This document shows positions 46,512 to 58,201 of a DNA stretch of 64,000 nt, in pieces. Below the pieces are notes generated by a model, which saw only the letters and a program-made list of their open reading frames with translations, had not been told where the DNA came from and ran no database searches. The stretch is from contig NC_079148.1 in assembly GCF_945859685.1 (NCBI RefSeq), positions 139,125,133 through 139,189,132 of the forward strand, given 5' to 3'. A program made the position numbers and the translations under genes. Source of the stretch: Eupeodes corollae. Lineage: Eukaryota > Arthropoda > Insecta > Diptera > Syrphidae. The first letter of the stretch is position 1; the number at the start of each line of letters is the position of its first letter.

Positions 46512-49040
46512 GCTACTTACTTACTTAAGGTGGTGCTACAATCCGGGGCGGACCTGGGCCTCAACCAACAAGCGTCTCCAGCCAGCTCGGTCACTAGCTA
46601 GCTGTCTCCAGTTTTGCACACCAAGTTGGTTGAGGTCCTCTCCCATCTGGGTGCGCCACCTGAGTCGCGGTCTTCCTCTACTGCGCCGTCCCTGAGGATT
46701 GGATTCTAAAACCTTTCGGGCTGGAGCGTTGATGTTTATCCGCTCTTGGACTTTAATTCTGCTAACAAGGTCAGTGTCGCTGTACAGCCCGTACAGTTCG
46801 TCGTTCTATCTTCTCCTTCATTCTCCATCTATGCTTACGGGACCAAAAATCACAAGAAGAATTTTTCTCTCGAAGCATCCTAAGACGCTCTCATCTTTCT
46901 TTGACTGCGTCCAGGCCTCAGCGCTATAAATGAGAACCGGGATGATGAGTGTCTTATAGATGGTGATTTTAGATACTCGATATAGGGCTTTAATACTTAA
47001 TTGCCCTCTAAGTCCAAAGAAGAAGCGACTTGCAAGAGTTATTCTTCGTTTGATTTCAGCACTGGTGTCGTTGACTTTGGTTAAATCGGTGCCTAGGTAG
47101 ACAAAGTCCTTCACTACCTCAAAGTTATTGCTGTCCATGGTGACGTTTTGTCCAAGACGTCGTCGTTCAGTGTCTTTTTTTGATGACAGTATACACTTGG
47201 TCTTGCCCTCATTGACCACTAAACCCATCTTCTTCGCTTCCGTCGCAATGCTCAAAACCGCTCCACTGACATCACGCTTTTATCTTCCAATTATGTCAAT
47301 ATCATCTGCTTATCCGATTATTTGGATGGATCTTTGGAAGATTGTGCCTCTAGTGTTGACGGTTGAGTTTGGCACAATTCTTTCCAAAACGATGTTGAAG
47401 AAGTCGCATGACAGTGCATCGCCTTGTCTAAAACCTTTTTTGACATCAAATGCATCGGTAAGATCTTTTCCGACCTTGATTGATCAGCGTGCATTCTCCA
47501 TCGTCATTCTGCATAAACGGATAAGTTTGGCAGGGATGCCAAAACTAGACATTGCTCGGTAGAGGTCTTCCCTATAGATGCTGTCATACGCGGCTTTAAA
47601 ATCGATAAAGAGATGGTGGGTATCGATTTGAAGTTCCTGGTTTTTTTCCAAGATCTGCCGTAGTGTGAATATTTGGTCGATAGTGGACTTTCCTGGTCTG
47701 AAGCCACACTGATAAGGACCAATCAGGTTGTTGACGAATGGCTTCAGACGTTCACATAATACGGCAGAGAGGATCTTATACGCAATGTTAAGGAGACTAA
47801 TGCCTCTGTAGTTGGCGCAGTTTAGAGGGTCTCCTTTCTTATGCATCGGGCACGCTATGCTGGAATTCCACTCATCGGGCATGCTTTCTTCCGACCATAT
47901 TTTGCAGATGAGTTGGTGAATGCTCCTAACCAAGTCATCGCCTGCTGCTTTGAACAGTTCGGCAGCGATGCCGTCAGCTCCAGCAGCTTTGTTTGACTTA
48001 AGTTCAGATATAGCTATTTTCACTTCGTCAAGGTCGAGTAAGCGGAATTGTGGATCTTCGTTGCCGAGGTTGAGTCATTCTATCTCCCTTACAGCGGAAT
48101 TCGGTTCATCATCGGCGTTATATAATTTGGAGGAGTGATCTTTCCATATTCTCAGCATCGACTGCGGTTCTACTACGATGTTCCCCTGATCGTCTTAACA
48201 GGCTTCGGTTCGTGGCTGGTACCCTTGGGAGGGTTTTTTTACCTTTTGGTAAAATTTACGAACCGCATTCCTGTTGTGACATCCCTCTATCTCCTCAATC
48301 ACGCGCTTCTCATGCTCTCTTTTTTCCGTTTAAGAAGCCGATATTCCTCTCTGATCTTCTGCTCGTAGAGCTCACGAGCAGCTCTAGTCTTTTTGTGCAG
48401 CGCCGTATTGTATACCTCTTGTTTCGCTGTGTGCGCTTGCCGGCATTCGTCGTCAAACCAGGGGTTTCGCTGTGGTGGCCGTGTGAACCTAGCACTTCAG
48501 AGGCGGCATCTCTAATGGCTGCAAGGCAATGTTGCCACTGGTTTTCAATGCTTAATGCAGGAAGCATAGGACTCCTTAGGAGGTTTCTAGAGACTCGATC
48601 GGAAAAGGACATGGCAGTCTCTTGCGATTGTAGCCGTCGAATAACGTCGAATCTTCTCACAGTACTTCCTTGTTTTGGCTTGGATCGGGATATCAGTAGC
48701 CGTACCTTGGCTCTTAGCCTCTTGGAATGTTCGGATATCCTGTATACTGGAGAAAAGTCATGCGTCGATCGCAATGTGGTCAATCTGGTTGACGATTAAT
48801 TGATTAGGAGATTTCCATGTCCTCTTGTGGATATTAAGATGTGTGAACTGCGTACTAGCTACCAGAATTTCTCGCCTTCAGCGAAATCGACCAGCCTGAA
48901 TCCATTGTCGGAGGTGGTGTCGTGCAGGCTGTTTCTCCCGATTATCCCACCAAAGATGTCTTCACTTCCTAGCTTGGCATTAAAATCTCCTAAGACAATT
49001 TGAATGTCATAGCCAGGGCACTGCTCATTTAATGTTAATG
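46512..49040 (-). pseudogene. RTE-type LINE: endonuclease tail and reverse transcriptase
   Basis: The longest LINE here. Minus strand from 49040: remains of the endonuclease C-terminus (VNQIDHIAIDA near 48780; KVRLLISRSKPKQGSTVRRF), a linker, then the RT: AISELKSNKAAGADGIAAEL, WNSSIACPMHKKGDPLNCAN, YRGISLLNIAYKILSAVLCE, GPYQCGFRPGKSTIDQIFTL, HHLFIDFKAAYDSIYREDLY and FRQGDALSCDFFNIVLE. The catalytic YADD reads stop-ADD: TAA at 47310-47312 replaces the Tyr codon. It continues MGLVVNEGKTKCILSS, EVVKDFVYLGTDL, EIKRRITLASRFFFGLRGQL and IYKTLIIPVLIYSAEAWTQS. The 3' end is the RTE-type short repeat (TTACTTACTTAAGG at 46514). A few frameshifts, so it is recently dead. Confidence 0.88.
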
Positions 49041-49059
49041 GCTACATATACTCTAAAGA

Positions 49060-49815
49060 CATTATAATTCGGAACTTGCCATGTCTCTGCGACCATTCAT
49101 GATGTTTGCTAACTCTCTCAAGGGATCATGGATCTCCATCAAATTGCAACAAGTGTCGAGAGAGAAGCAGAAGTCGTGGAGCTGAAAATTAATTCTGGCA
49201 AAACAAAAATGATTAGAATTGGAACCATACCATCTTTGAAAATAAATATTTAATCGCAACCAGTGAAAAAGTGGTATTGAATCTTGGAAATATCGCCTAC
49301 ATCGAAACAAGATAACTCTATTAGCCTAGGAACAAGGCTATGATCGTTTCGCACAAATGTCGAATCTGTGCTTCTTTATGGGTGCAGCACCTGGAAGGTT
49401 ACTTCAGCCTTTACAAGAAATCTACAAACCTTCGTGAATAGATAGTCTTTGCAACATTCTAGCGATTTTCTGGCCAAACCAAATATCCAATGAGGTCCTT
49501 CATAGAAGGAAAAGTCAAGAACTTATAGACTATTTAACGAAGGCATTAGTGGCAATAAATTGGACTGGACATACGCTTCGAAAAGGTAATGACTGCATTG
49601 CAGACCAAGCAATGCAGTAGAATCCCCTCACACAAGAAGGAAGAAGAGCTGGACGACCAAGAAGCACATGGCGCAGGACCAGTCGAATAGGAATCAACAT
49701 CACAAGGCAAAAGTTGGAGGGAACATCACATCTCCATCAACCGCTAACGATGGTGCGAAGTCATAGTAGAGGCCCTATGCCCCTAAAGGGGTTGCCAATG
49801 GACTAAACATGTCTG
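49060..49815 (+). pseudogene. LINE C-terminal fragment (family 6)
   Basis: Frame-shifted translation gives ILAKQK-type NSGKTKMIRIG near 49190, KSTNLREZIVFATF, and a strongly preserved end: WTGHTLRKGNDCIADQAMQ-like, EGRRAGRPRSTWRRTSRIGI, KSWRE and EVIVEALCP. This is the C-terminal region downstream of the RT thumb of a LINE distinct from the RTE copy beside it, on the opposite strand. It ends near an AGTAAGTAACTAAG tail (49825). Confidence 0.7.
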
Positions 49816-51378
49816 AGGACCTTAGTAAGTAACTAAGTATAATTTCATCTCTATTGTTTCATCAATCAAAATTTTTCACAAAAAGCTACTCTATTGAACT
49901 TAAATTGAAAGTAGCTTTACTGAAATACCCTGCGAAGAGTTTCAACATACTTATATGTAAGTATCAGAAGCGAAGAAAATCTGATAACCCGATTTACTTA
50001 TTAAAATTTTCTCCGAAAAAAACTTTAATTTCCTTAAAAATCTTAATGAGTTCGAGAATTTTAAATTCTCAGAAACGGCATTTATGAGACTTTTAAAAAA
50101 TATAATAATGAAATATGTATTAAAATTAAAGCCAATCTCTGCTTAAACGCACCACCTTTAAACATAATACCAACTGCAATGCATATTATGATGCATAATT
50201 TAATTTTCAACAACAGTATACAAATAAATTAACTGATTACCATATAATTATTATGCAGCTTATAATTATTATGCATTATGCAAGATTAAATCCGCTCCTG
50301 ATATCCACAAGAATTGTTCTGTTTTAACAATTATGCCAACATCGTCGTTGTCGGTGTCATCGTCAGAGTCATAGTCATCGTTGGCGTTGTCATCGTCATC
50401 GTCGTCGTCGTGGGACGACCTCGACGAACACCACTATCAATGATGCAAAAAAAAATACAAAGTGTATTGAAAAAAAAGAAGAGAAAAATCATGAAAATGA
50501 CAACCTCCGCCACAACGCCAGGATTTTCTTTTTTTTTTGTATTCCAAACCAGGAATGCAAATCCCCATCACATTGACTCCAGAACAAGGATCCATTGTAA
50601 AAAAAAAGTAAAAACATGGAATCTGATTAAGAACTGCAATGTGGTAACGATTATGTTCGAAAAAATACTCTCACACGAACCGTTCACAAAAATATACCCA
50701 ACCACGTAAAACATAGTTACTTCCACATCATATACATACACATAAGCATGCTAGAGTTCTTATGCAGAAGTAAAAGTACTTTGGGTACATATTGGCGTAT
50801 TCAATCCGCAGATGAATCCTTCCACACACTTTGTGCAATCCACCGCCGCCGCTGCCGTCGTCGTCGTTCATAGAGCTGCACTTGAAATATATGAAATTAT
50901 CCTCCGAAGTGTAATCCTTGGTGTTATTAACATTTTTTCCATCCTATATGTTCTACTCCTCCTGCTACTCGACTCGTGCTCCTACTCAGTGCTCAATGTT
51001 TAATGTTCAATGTTCATATAGGTGCAGCGATACTCCTGCTCCTTTTTTACCTTACATAGTATGTGGGTTTGTTTGTGCATACATACTCGTAAAAAGAAAA
51101 AAAAAACACCACGCATTAAAAGATAATCGTCCTCTTTCCACATCCTCCACTTCTAGCTTGAACATTCGTTGGATGTGGAACTGGGACAATATGAACAAGA
51201 TTACAGATACTGAACCGTATTGAAATAATAATTACCAACCTGAATTAATAATCCTTATTTTTACTCGAACTATAATATCTGTAATCTATCTTATGTGATG
51301 TGTATACTGTACATGTATGTACACACTTCCTTTTGATACTTATGCACACACATATATATTCATTATTATTTTCTACAG
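49816..51378 (+). other. dpr intron, unassigned, with GTC microsatellite
   Basis: Contains a degenerate (GTC/ATC)n microsatellite at about 50338-50412 that produces the spurious Val/Ile-rich frame 50314-50709. The intron ends with TTTTCTACAG at 51369-51378. Confidence 0.55.
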
Positions 51379-51516
51379 ACTCTATTGACAGTGAAAAAAA
51401 TAGTATTCTACAACAATACTACAACGATGACACATTCTATATAAGCTCGGATCGTGTCTATCAAGGAAGTGATGATGAATTTGCAGGACTTTATGGACCA
51501 ATTCAAACCATAGCCG
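51379..51516 (+). CDS. dpr-family Ig protein, linker exon after Ig1
   Basis: Read in phase 1 after 44915 (split Asp codon): DSIDSEKNSILQQYYNDDTF, YISSDRVYQGSDDEFAGLYG, PIQTIA. The exon is 138 bp, so with the same phase on both sides it can be included or skipped without changing frame. Acceptor TTTCTACAG at 51370-51378; donor GTCTGT at 51517, weaker than the other two donors. The peptide is acidic and Tyr-rich, with no cysteine, and lies where the chain passes from Ig1 to Ig2, so it would lengthen the hinge. I recall a similar insert in a Drosophila Dpr, so conservation is likely, but I cannot verify it here. The expected next exon (Ig2) is not in the window. Frame stops 14 bases past the donor. 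Confidence 0.8.
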
Positions 51517-51764
51517 GTCTGTCTATATAAGAATATATTAATAAAAAAAGAATGCTTTCTTTTATAGCTCATGCTTTAACTAACATTAACTTATACGTAC
51601 ATGGATACATGCGTAAAGCTTTACTAATAAAATGTGTCTTTGCTCATTTTGTCTTAATAATTATTGTATTTTGTGGAAACAGGGTGTTACAAGATTAATG
51701 CAAGAAATGTTATACGTATAATATTTAAAAAATCCTTTTTTTACAAAAAAAAATCTTTCCTCCA

Positions 51765-51920
51765 TGTAGCCAAGAAAGAGATTAATTAACACTAAAAGAA
51801 AAGAGAACAGGAGATAAAACAGAGCCCTGTGGAATACCAGCGTTTATATTACAGATTTGTACATTTTTGTTGATTGGTGTAGAAGTTTGGTGTGGAACAA
51901 AAGAAATCTTCATGACTTTT
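51765..51920 (-). pseudogene. LINE reverse transcriptase fragment
   Basis: On the minus strand reads CNINAGIPQGSVLSPVLFSF, the PQGSVLSP block upstream of the catalytic Asp pair, with nothing else recognisable. Similar to family 5. It is cut by DINE-like copy C at 51922. Confidence 0.72.
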
Positions 51921-51921
51921 T

Positions 51922-53058
51922 AACTTCGCATAGGAAGTTATTGTAATGGGTCCAATTTGTCAAATTGAAAATTTTGACATTTCTCGACGTTTCAGGTCCC
52001 TAGAGTCGAAATAAAAGATTTTTAGAAAGATGTATATGCGTTTTTTTCGTCGTCCAAGACTCAAGCACCAAAAGAGATATCGATTTCAAATAAATTTTGT
52101 TATATAGATAATAAGGCAGAAAGATGCAGAAAGGGCTCTCAAGAAAATTACGTGGGTGGTTTTTTTACCATAGCAGTTTGAAAAAAAGGTGAACATTTTG
52201 GTTAACCCTAAATATCTTACGAACCAAAAACGCTAGAGACTTGAATTAAATTTTATATAATATATTGTGACGTGATATCAAACAAGTATATTTTTTGAAA
52301 AAAATCAATTTTACGGTTTTTTTATTAAATCAAAAAACTGAAAAAAAAATTTGTCAACTCCAAAATTTTACGACTAAAATATGATTTCATCTCCAAAACA
52401 ATTTTGTGCAACGAAATATAATGTTTTTGACATCTGATCAAATTTTGAGAAAAGTCTAATTGACAGTTTTTTTTATAAAAAATGAAAATCTAAAAAAAAC
52501 ATTACTCAAAGTTGGTAAAAATTGAATATCGATTCAAATATCTTTCAAAAACTTGAAATTTAGGCTTCAAAGTTATTTTATCTTATAAGAAATATTGTTT
52601 TTAACATTCTAAAAAATGTTGAGAAAAATCCAATTGACAGTTTTTTTTACAACAAATAAAAACTTTAAAAAAATTAATAAAAGTTGGTAAAAGTTGATTT
52701 TCGACTCAAATACCTTTTCAAAACTTTGAGATATTGGCTTCTAACTAATTTAATTCTATAAGAAATATTGTTTTCAATATTCGATAAAATTTTGAAAAAA
52801 ATCGAATTGACAGTTTTTTTTACAAAAAATAAAACCATATATTGGCTTATTTTATTTCACTTATTTGTTTTCGATATTCAGTAATTTGTATATACGAGTA
52901 AAAATCCAACAGTCCGTTTTTTCATAAAAAATGAAATCTATAAAAAACAGTACGCAAATTTGGTAAAAATTGATGCGAGTACATATTGACAAACTTTTAA
53001 GCAAGACAAATCGACAGACGGGATGGAAAGTTATCAGTGTGGGTCGCATCTCAGCCTC
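51922..53058 (+). repeat. DINE-like repeat copy C (full length)
   Basis: Starts TAACTTCGCATAGGAAGTTA, then TGGGTCCAATTTGTCAAATT, TCCCTAGAGTCGAAATAAAA, GATAATAAGGCAGAAAGATG and AAGTATATTTTTTG. GACAG marks of the internal modules are at 52462, 52636 and 52809 (spacing 174 and 173), followed by a shortened module. It ends GACAGACGGGATGGAAAGTT and CATCTCAGCCTC. The 5' arm AACTTC..GGAAGTT and the 3' GGAAGTT-like arm are inverted relative to each other. Confidence 0.82.
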
Positions 53059-53844
53059 TTTTTTTTTAAATTATTTCGACATGAGAGATACATTTTAAAT
53101 AAGTACAATAATCTATTTCAAGATATTTTCAAAGCTATCTAAGATTTGGTTCAATTTTCAGTGAAATTAATGTACTTTGCGTACCATCCGACAACAGTTG
53201 TAACTTAGGTACATTATTCTGACATAGAAAATGGTCACATCTACGTAACATGTACAAAAATGTACCATTTAAGTTTCTACAGAAACTACAACTGCAGTAT
53301 ACCAGGAAAATGGTGTTATGGTTCAATTTAATATGTGGTAATATTTTAAGAGTGTTCAATACCTGACCAACTTCGGTTCGATCTAAAATTTAAAATGTTG
53401 TATGAGTTGAAATGAATTTGGGTCGAATGCTTATTTTTAGTATTTTTTCTGAAGGTTTTTTAATTGTTATAAAAATGTATTTCTCATCATCATCATTCGA
53501 AAAAATCGCGGACTATCTCTTTGCTTAAAAAATCTCTCTCAACATTATTCGAGAACATCAAGATTTGCATATACTAAAGGTTTTATGATGTACCCGCACC
53601 TGCCAAATAAAAGCTTCTTCCGTCTCTGGTTTCCAAAATATTCGATGATAACGTGAGATTAATGGTGTATGATGTGACGCACGTCTGAGCTTTACTGATT
53701 TTTGAAATATTAGGGATCAATAAAATTAGTCACATTTTATTAAATTTTAAGATCTTTAGAAGCTAAATCCATGGTTTTTTGAGAAAAGGGCAGAGATATG
53801 ATTTTCAAATATTTTTTTACAGAAAGTAATGTCGTCCTGTAAGA
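53059..53844. other. Unassigned intronic DNA
   Basis: AT-rich, no supported feature. Confidence 0.45.
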
Positions 53845-54062
53845 CGAGTCAGTCTACTTCTATACAGATAATTCAAAAACAAAAGAAACGGCTTGTGGAG
53901 GTGTAAACTCTGAACAACTGAAATTAAGACTCTCATTCCGTCTTCTCAATCATTTATAGCGTGTTCCAGGCCTTAATTTTGGCGATGAATGAAGTCTTGT
54001 CCGGACTTAAAGAAAACGTGTTATAAACATCTGATGTCCCTATCTTCTCAGATAGTCAAAAT
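53845..54062 (+). pseudogene. RNase H fragment of LINE (family 2)
   Basis: Reads VYFYTDNSKTKETACGGVNS (YTDGSK motif, Gly to Asn), EQLKLRLSFRLLNH, a stop, then a shifted VFQA-like block and DVPIFSDSQ-like block. Corresponds to residues spanning the first three catalytic positions of the RNase H domain at 17935-18130. Confidence 0.78.
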
Positions 54063-54110
54063 GATTTAATATCATGAAAATTATATAAATAAATACAAAC
54101 CAGCAAGTGT

Positions 54111-54299
54111 TCAAATATGCGTTTCTCCCCGGTGTAATGGTTGGGCTCATCAAAAGATGACCATTACACCTTGTCTTGCCTTGCAGAACAACTGCGAATT
54201 ATATGGTTGGTACAAGTCTTCAGAGAAGCGTCAAGACAAGGTGTAATGGTCATCTCTGATGTGCCCAACCATTACACCGTGGCGAAACGCATTTATGAA
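54111..54299. repeat. Nested inverted repeat (foldback or MITE-like)
   Basis: The outer arms are 54111-54178 and 54232-54299 (minus), about 68 bp each and nearly identical, around a 53-bp loop. Each arm is itself a small palindrome: GGTGTAATGGT and its complement ACCATTACACC lie 30 bp apart, so the 11-mer occurs four times (54131-54141, 54160-54170, 54240-54250, 54268-54278). No coding content. Confidence 0.88.
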
Positions 54300-54472
54300 A
54301 ACTTTCTGGTTTATATTTATAAAAAATTGAATTATATTTGAATTCAACATCACCGACTATTATTTAGATATGGAGAAGGAAAAATGAACGTTGATAAAAG
54401 TTAATATTTTCAATTCGAAAAATCGAATCGAATAATTTTCAAAATATGTTTATGGTATTATAAATCTTTAAC

Positions 54473-55425
54473 CTTAGGTTAGGTTCAAGTGGCTGTCCAG
54501 ATGTCATTGACGCACGTAGACCTCAAGGGTCCATTGTGATACCACTAATGAGGTTACTCATGGGAGAGTAATAAAGTTAGAGAGACATTTTTTGTCAATC
54601 GTTGCCAGTTCACTGGTATTATCGAAGAAGGGATTACCGAGAAAGTTATTAATTCTAAGGGAGAGTGCTGGACATGAACATGGAAGGTGTTGGAGTGTTT
54701 CCTCTTCCTCCTCGTTCATGCCGCTTTTACAGAAGTCATTTGTGTAGATTCCTTTCCAGTGTCCTGTTATTACTCCAATTGCAGAGCTTATACTTTTGAC
54801 CGTTTTAAGTCTATGCTTGGCCATATTTGCTTGGTTTCTAGGCAGGTGGTACTCTGTGGCCATCTAGCATTTGTGGATTCTAGAGCATTTTGTTTGAGAA
54901 GATATTTGCATGTAGCGGACTATTTGAGAGTTTGTGGAGACGGACGCGAGAGATTTAAGAGCGGCTTGGCTGTTCGAAAAGATTCGTATATCCTTGCAAG
55001 ATATAACGTTTTCTTTGAGCCAGGATAGTGTTTCTTTAATCACCATTACTTCTGCCTGGAATACACTACATTGACTTGGAAGCTTATATGATAGACTGAG
55101 ATTCAGTTGTTCCGAATAGATACCACTTCCAACTCCGTGATCGGTCTTTGAACCGTCTGTATAGAAGTGTACCGCATCGTCTTCCAGGGGTCTCTCTTCT
55201 TCCCAGGAAGATATTGAAGGGATGGACACATGGAAGCTTTTACCGAATACCATTTTTGGGGTAGTATAGTCTAAGCGATCTGGGATAGATCTGAAACTGT
55301 CTAGAATAGTAGTTTGTCCAGTATTGTTACTGTTTTATTGAGAGGTGGCTCTAAGCCGCACACATGAGTTGGCTACCACCATTTTGGAGAAGATGTCAAG
55401 AGGTATTAGGTTTAAAAGCACTTTC
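54473..55425 (-). pseudogene. RNase H and 3' end of LINE (family 2)
   Basis: Minus strand: RLDYTTPKMVFGKSFHVSIP, HFYTDGSKTDHGVGSGIYSE (Asp), CSVFQAEVMVIKETLSWLKE (Glu), IRIFSNSQAALKSLASVSTN where the catalytic Asp is Asn (SNSQ). A deletion removes the WVPGH...KADELA motif, and the chain restarts at RLKTVKSISSAIGVITGHWK. It continues NDFCKSGMNEEEEETLQHLP with CSCPALSLRINNFLGN (zinc-knuckle with one Cys lost), and ends near 54473 in a TAACCTAAGG tail. Same family as 10575-11830 and the nested tail at 23736. Confidence 0.85.
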
Positions 55426-56778
55426 AGTGCTACGGTCTTTAACCTTTGGGAAGACACAAATTTTATAAGAAGTCCTGTGTCTTAAAAAACAACTGTCTCC
55501 AACTCTTTTGTGACATATGAATAAGGAGCTAGAAATTAAGATTTTAAAAGAGAAGAGTAAATTGAGTAGTTTTTTGCCAAAATCTTGTAATACCCTGTGA
55601 AGAAGTAGAAGGACCACAATTAAAAATTACCTTACTAATTTTTTCCGCCTAAGACTTCTCAAGGTAAAATTTAATTTTTGTATCCAAGTTATAAGAAACG
55701 AAGAATCCTTTGTACCACCCTGTGTATAAGTAAGTTAAGGTAGCAGAGGTACATGTTAATAAGGTGAATTGTAGTATAATAAGACAATTTTCAGGTCGTT
55801 GTGCATAGTGAGTGATAATATTCCTTCTTTTTCCTGAGCTTTATAAAAGAGCATCTACTTTACCACACTTTACACGTGTTATTTCGTGCTAATCAGATTG
55901 TAAAAGTCATGTTTAGCTGCTACTTAAAGTTTTACCTACGCTTACTTTCATACCTGACTTTTTTGTATTTCAAAGTCCTTCGTCCTTCATTCTTCATTGT
56001 GTATGTTGTTCCTTCCTATACTCTTAAAATATTCAACATGAAAGTAGTTACAATTATATGGAGAGAGGTATAGTTTTATACCTAACTATACTCTAAAAGT
56101 CATTGTGTGTACAGCATAAGGTTAACAAAAATAAAAAACAAAAACAAAAAAAATATAGAAGCCAAGTTAGCTTAGTTATAATGAGATTTTAATGGCATCC
56201 TGCTGGTTTGTGCGAACTAACGTGAATTTTCATTTCCGCATCCTCTTTTACTTGCCTCTGATAGTGCTTGATTTTATATTAAATGCAATTGTGGGAAATT
56301 TTATTTTCCTCCTTCTTACTACCTCCCCCCTCTTCCTTCCCTCTTTCCCGGTCTATTAAATTTTGTTGTCTGCAACGTACATGTGGGAAGGTTAAGTTTT
56401 ATCACTCCTACAACCTTCCCAGCCAATTTTTGAACTTTTTTAACAGAGTGCTAGCACTATCAAAAAAGTTGCTTTTACTGTTTGTTAGTTTGTGAGGATG
56501 TCAGGTCTTTTATAGTTTAAGGTAAAGTTGAGAAAGTATAAGCACTAGCTATAGGGTTTTCCAATAAGAGGTTTAATTTTAATATAATATAAAAAACGAG
56601 TATTTCTTTTTAGAAAAATCAATAGATGCTTATTTTAAGGTAAGGAGAACAAACATTTTGAGCGAAAGAACTAAAAATGGATACCGTTGTAGCACCAATC
56701 CTTTTTATGAAATATTTGTCTTGATCAGTTCGCATAATTGCTGCTGCATGTACTCGATGCCTTCATGAAATCCATTTT
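55426..56778. other. Unassigned intronic DNA
   Basis: AT-rich; open frames at 55876-56073 and 56283-56495 are pyrimidine-rich and have no known motif. Nothing supported. Confidence 0.45.
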
Positions 56779-57710
56779 TAACTTCAAATAGGAAGTTATT
56801 ATAATGGGTCCGATTTGTCAAATTGAAAATTTTGCAATTTTTCGACGTCTCAAGGTCCCAAGATCGAAATAAAAGATTTTTAGGAAGACGTCTGTGCGTG
56901 CGTGTGTACGTACGTTCGTATGTCCGTAAGTCCGCGACGTTTTTTTCGTCGTCCAAAGCTCAAGAAGCAGAAGAGATATCGATAATAAGAGAGAAATATG
57001 CAGGAAAGGCTTTCAAGAACATTGGACCTGTGTTTTTTTTTTCATAGCAGTTTAAAAAAAAGGTGACAAATTTGGTTAACCCTAAATATCCCTGAAAATG
57101 CACCAAAACACTAGAGACTTGAATTAAATTTTATATAATATATATAATAAAACATTACACAAAAATGGTAAAAATTGAATTTTAACTATTCTACCTTATA
57201 AGAAATATTGTTTTCAACATTCAGTACAATTTTGAGAAAAATCGAATTGACAGTTTTTTTTACAAAAAATAAAAACCCAACAAAAAACAATACTAAAACT
57301 TGGTAAAAAATTTACTTTCGACACAAATAGCTTTTCAAAAATTAAAAAGAATGTCGTCAAACTATACTTATTTCTCAAAAAACTTTTTTTGATATTCAAT
57401 AGTTTTTATTATAAAAATTCAACAGTTCGTTTTTTATAAAAAAAAAAAATAAAATCAACAAGAAATATTACCCAAATTTGGTAAAAATTGATGTTTGGTT
57501 CCTAAAAATCTATTTAACAAAACTAGATTTTCAAACTAAACTATTTCCTTATATGAAAATTATTGTTGTTAATTTAAATATTTTTTAAATAATTCACCTA
57601 ACAACTTTTTTAATTCAAGACGAAAACCTACAAGCTTTTAACTTACAAGCAAGAAAAATCGACAGACGGGATGGGAAGTTATCAGTGTGGGTCACATCCC
57701 AGCCTCTTTT
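56779..57710 (+). repeat. DINE-like repeat copy D
   Basis: Starts TAACTTCAAATAGGAAGTTA, TGGGTCCGATTTGTCAAATT; has the GT-rich GTGTGTACGTACGTTCGT, a shortened body with about two internal modules (GACAG at 57249) and the conserved 3' end GACAGACGGGATGGGAAGTT and CATCCCAGCCTCTTTTT. Confidence 0.82.
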
Positions 57711-57907
57711 TGGAGAATTAAATCTTTCTTAAAGCATTGGCATAAAATCTTACGCGACTCCAAGTGAAATATTTTAAAAGGTTTTAGACTTGAAGATTTC
57801 CGTTGTCAACTGTGATCACTTTTGCGCGAAATAACACACTCAGAAAATGTGACTTGCAAATTTTGCAAATCGTGATTGCAAAATGTTCGGTATAGCTTTT
57901 GAGAAGT
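57711..57907 (+). repeat. Flank duplicated at 59272-59475
   Basis: About 200 bp following copy D (GGAGAATTAAATCTTTCTTA, GACTCCAAGTGAAATATTTT, GATTTCCGTTGTCAACTGTG) recurs after copy E at 59272-59475 with few differences. Together with the repeat before and the SINE after it, this makes a duplicated unit. Confidence 0.85.
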
Positions 57908-58201
57908 ATCCCAGGCATGGTCGTTAGTGGGTTGGACTGCCAGAGGTCTTGGGCTCGATCCCTGCCTATGCCATCTGAAGTCTTTTCACGGTTACTGCCT
58001 CTTGCGAGGAATTGACAAATTCTATAAGAGTAATTCTTGTCATGAAAAAGTGCTTTCTCAAATTAGCCGTTCGGATTCGGCATATAAACTGTAGGTCCCC
58101 TCCATTCCTGACAAAATTACTCGCGCACAGGAAAGGTTGAGAGTTGTAAGTCACTAGGCTCTAGTTTTCAAACGGACTGTTGAGCCACCCAATTTATTGA
58201 T
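57908..58201 (+). repeat. tRNA-derived SINE, uninterrupted
   Basis: Head CCCAGGCATGGTCGTTAGTG, GGTTGGACTGCCAGAGGTCT, TTGGGCTCGATCCCTGCC; body GAGGAATTGACAAATTCTAT, AATTCTTGTCATGAAAAAGT, GTAGGTCCCCTCCATTCC, GTCACTAGGCTCTAG; tail AATTTATTGAT. A six-base gap in the anticodon region falls in the segment where the LINE inserts in other copies. The DINE-like copy E starts at the next base. Confidence 0.88.

Noticed and set aside
50314..50709. Val/Ile-rich 131-codon ORF
   Set aside because: Its first part is a GTC/ATC microsatellite; the rest is low-complexity Lys-rich sequence.
54473..54490. Insect-type telomeric repeat (TTAGG)n
   Set aside because: Only two units, and they are the tail of a LINE (a similar CCTAACC end is at 24146); flies generally lack this telomere repeat.
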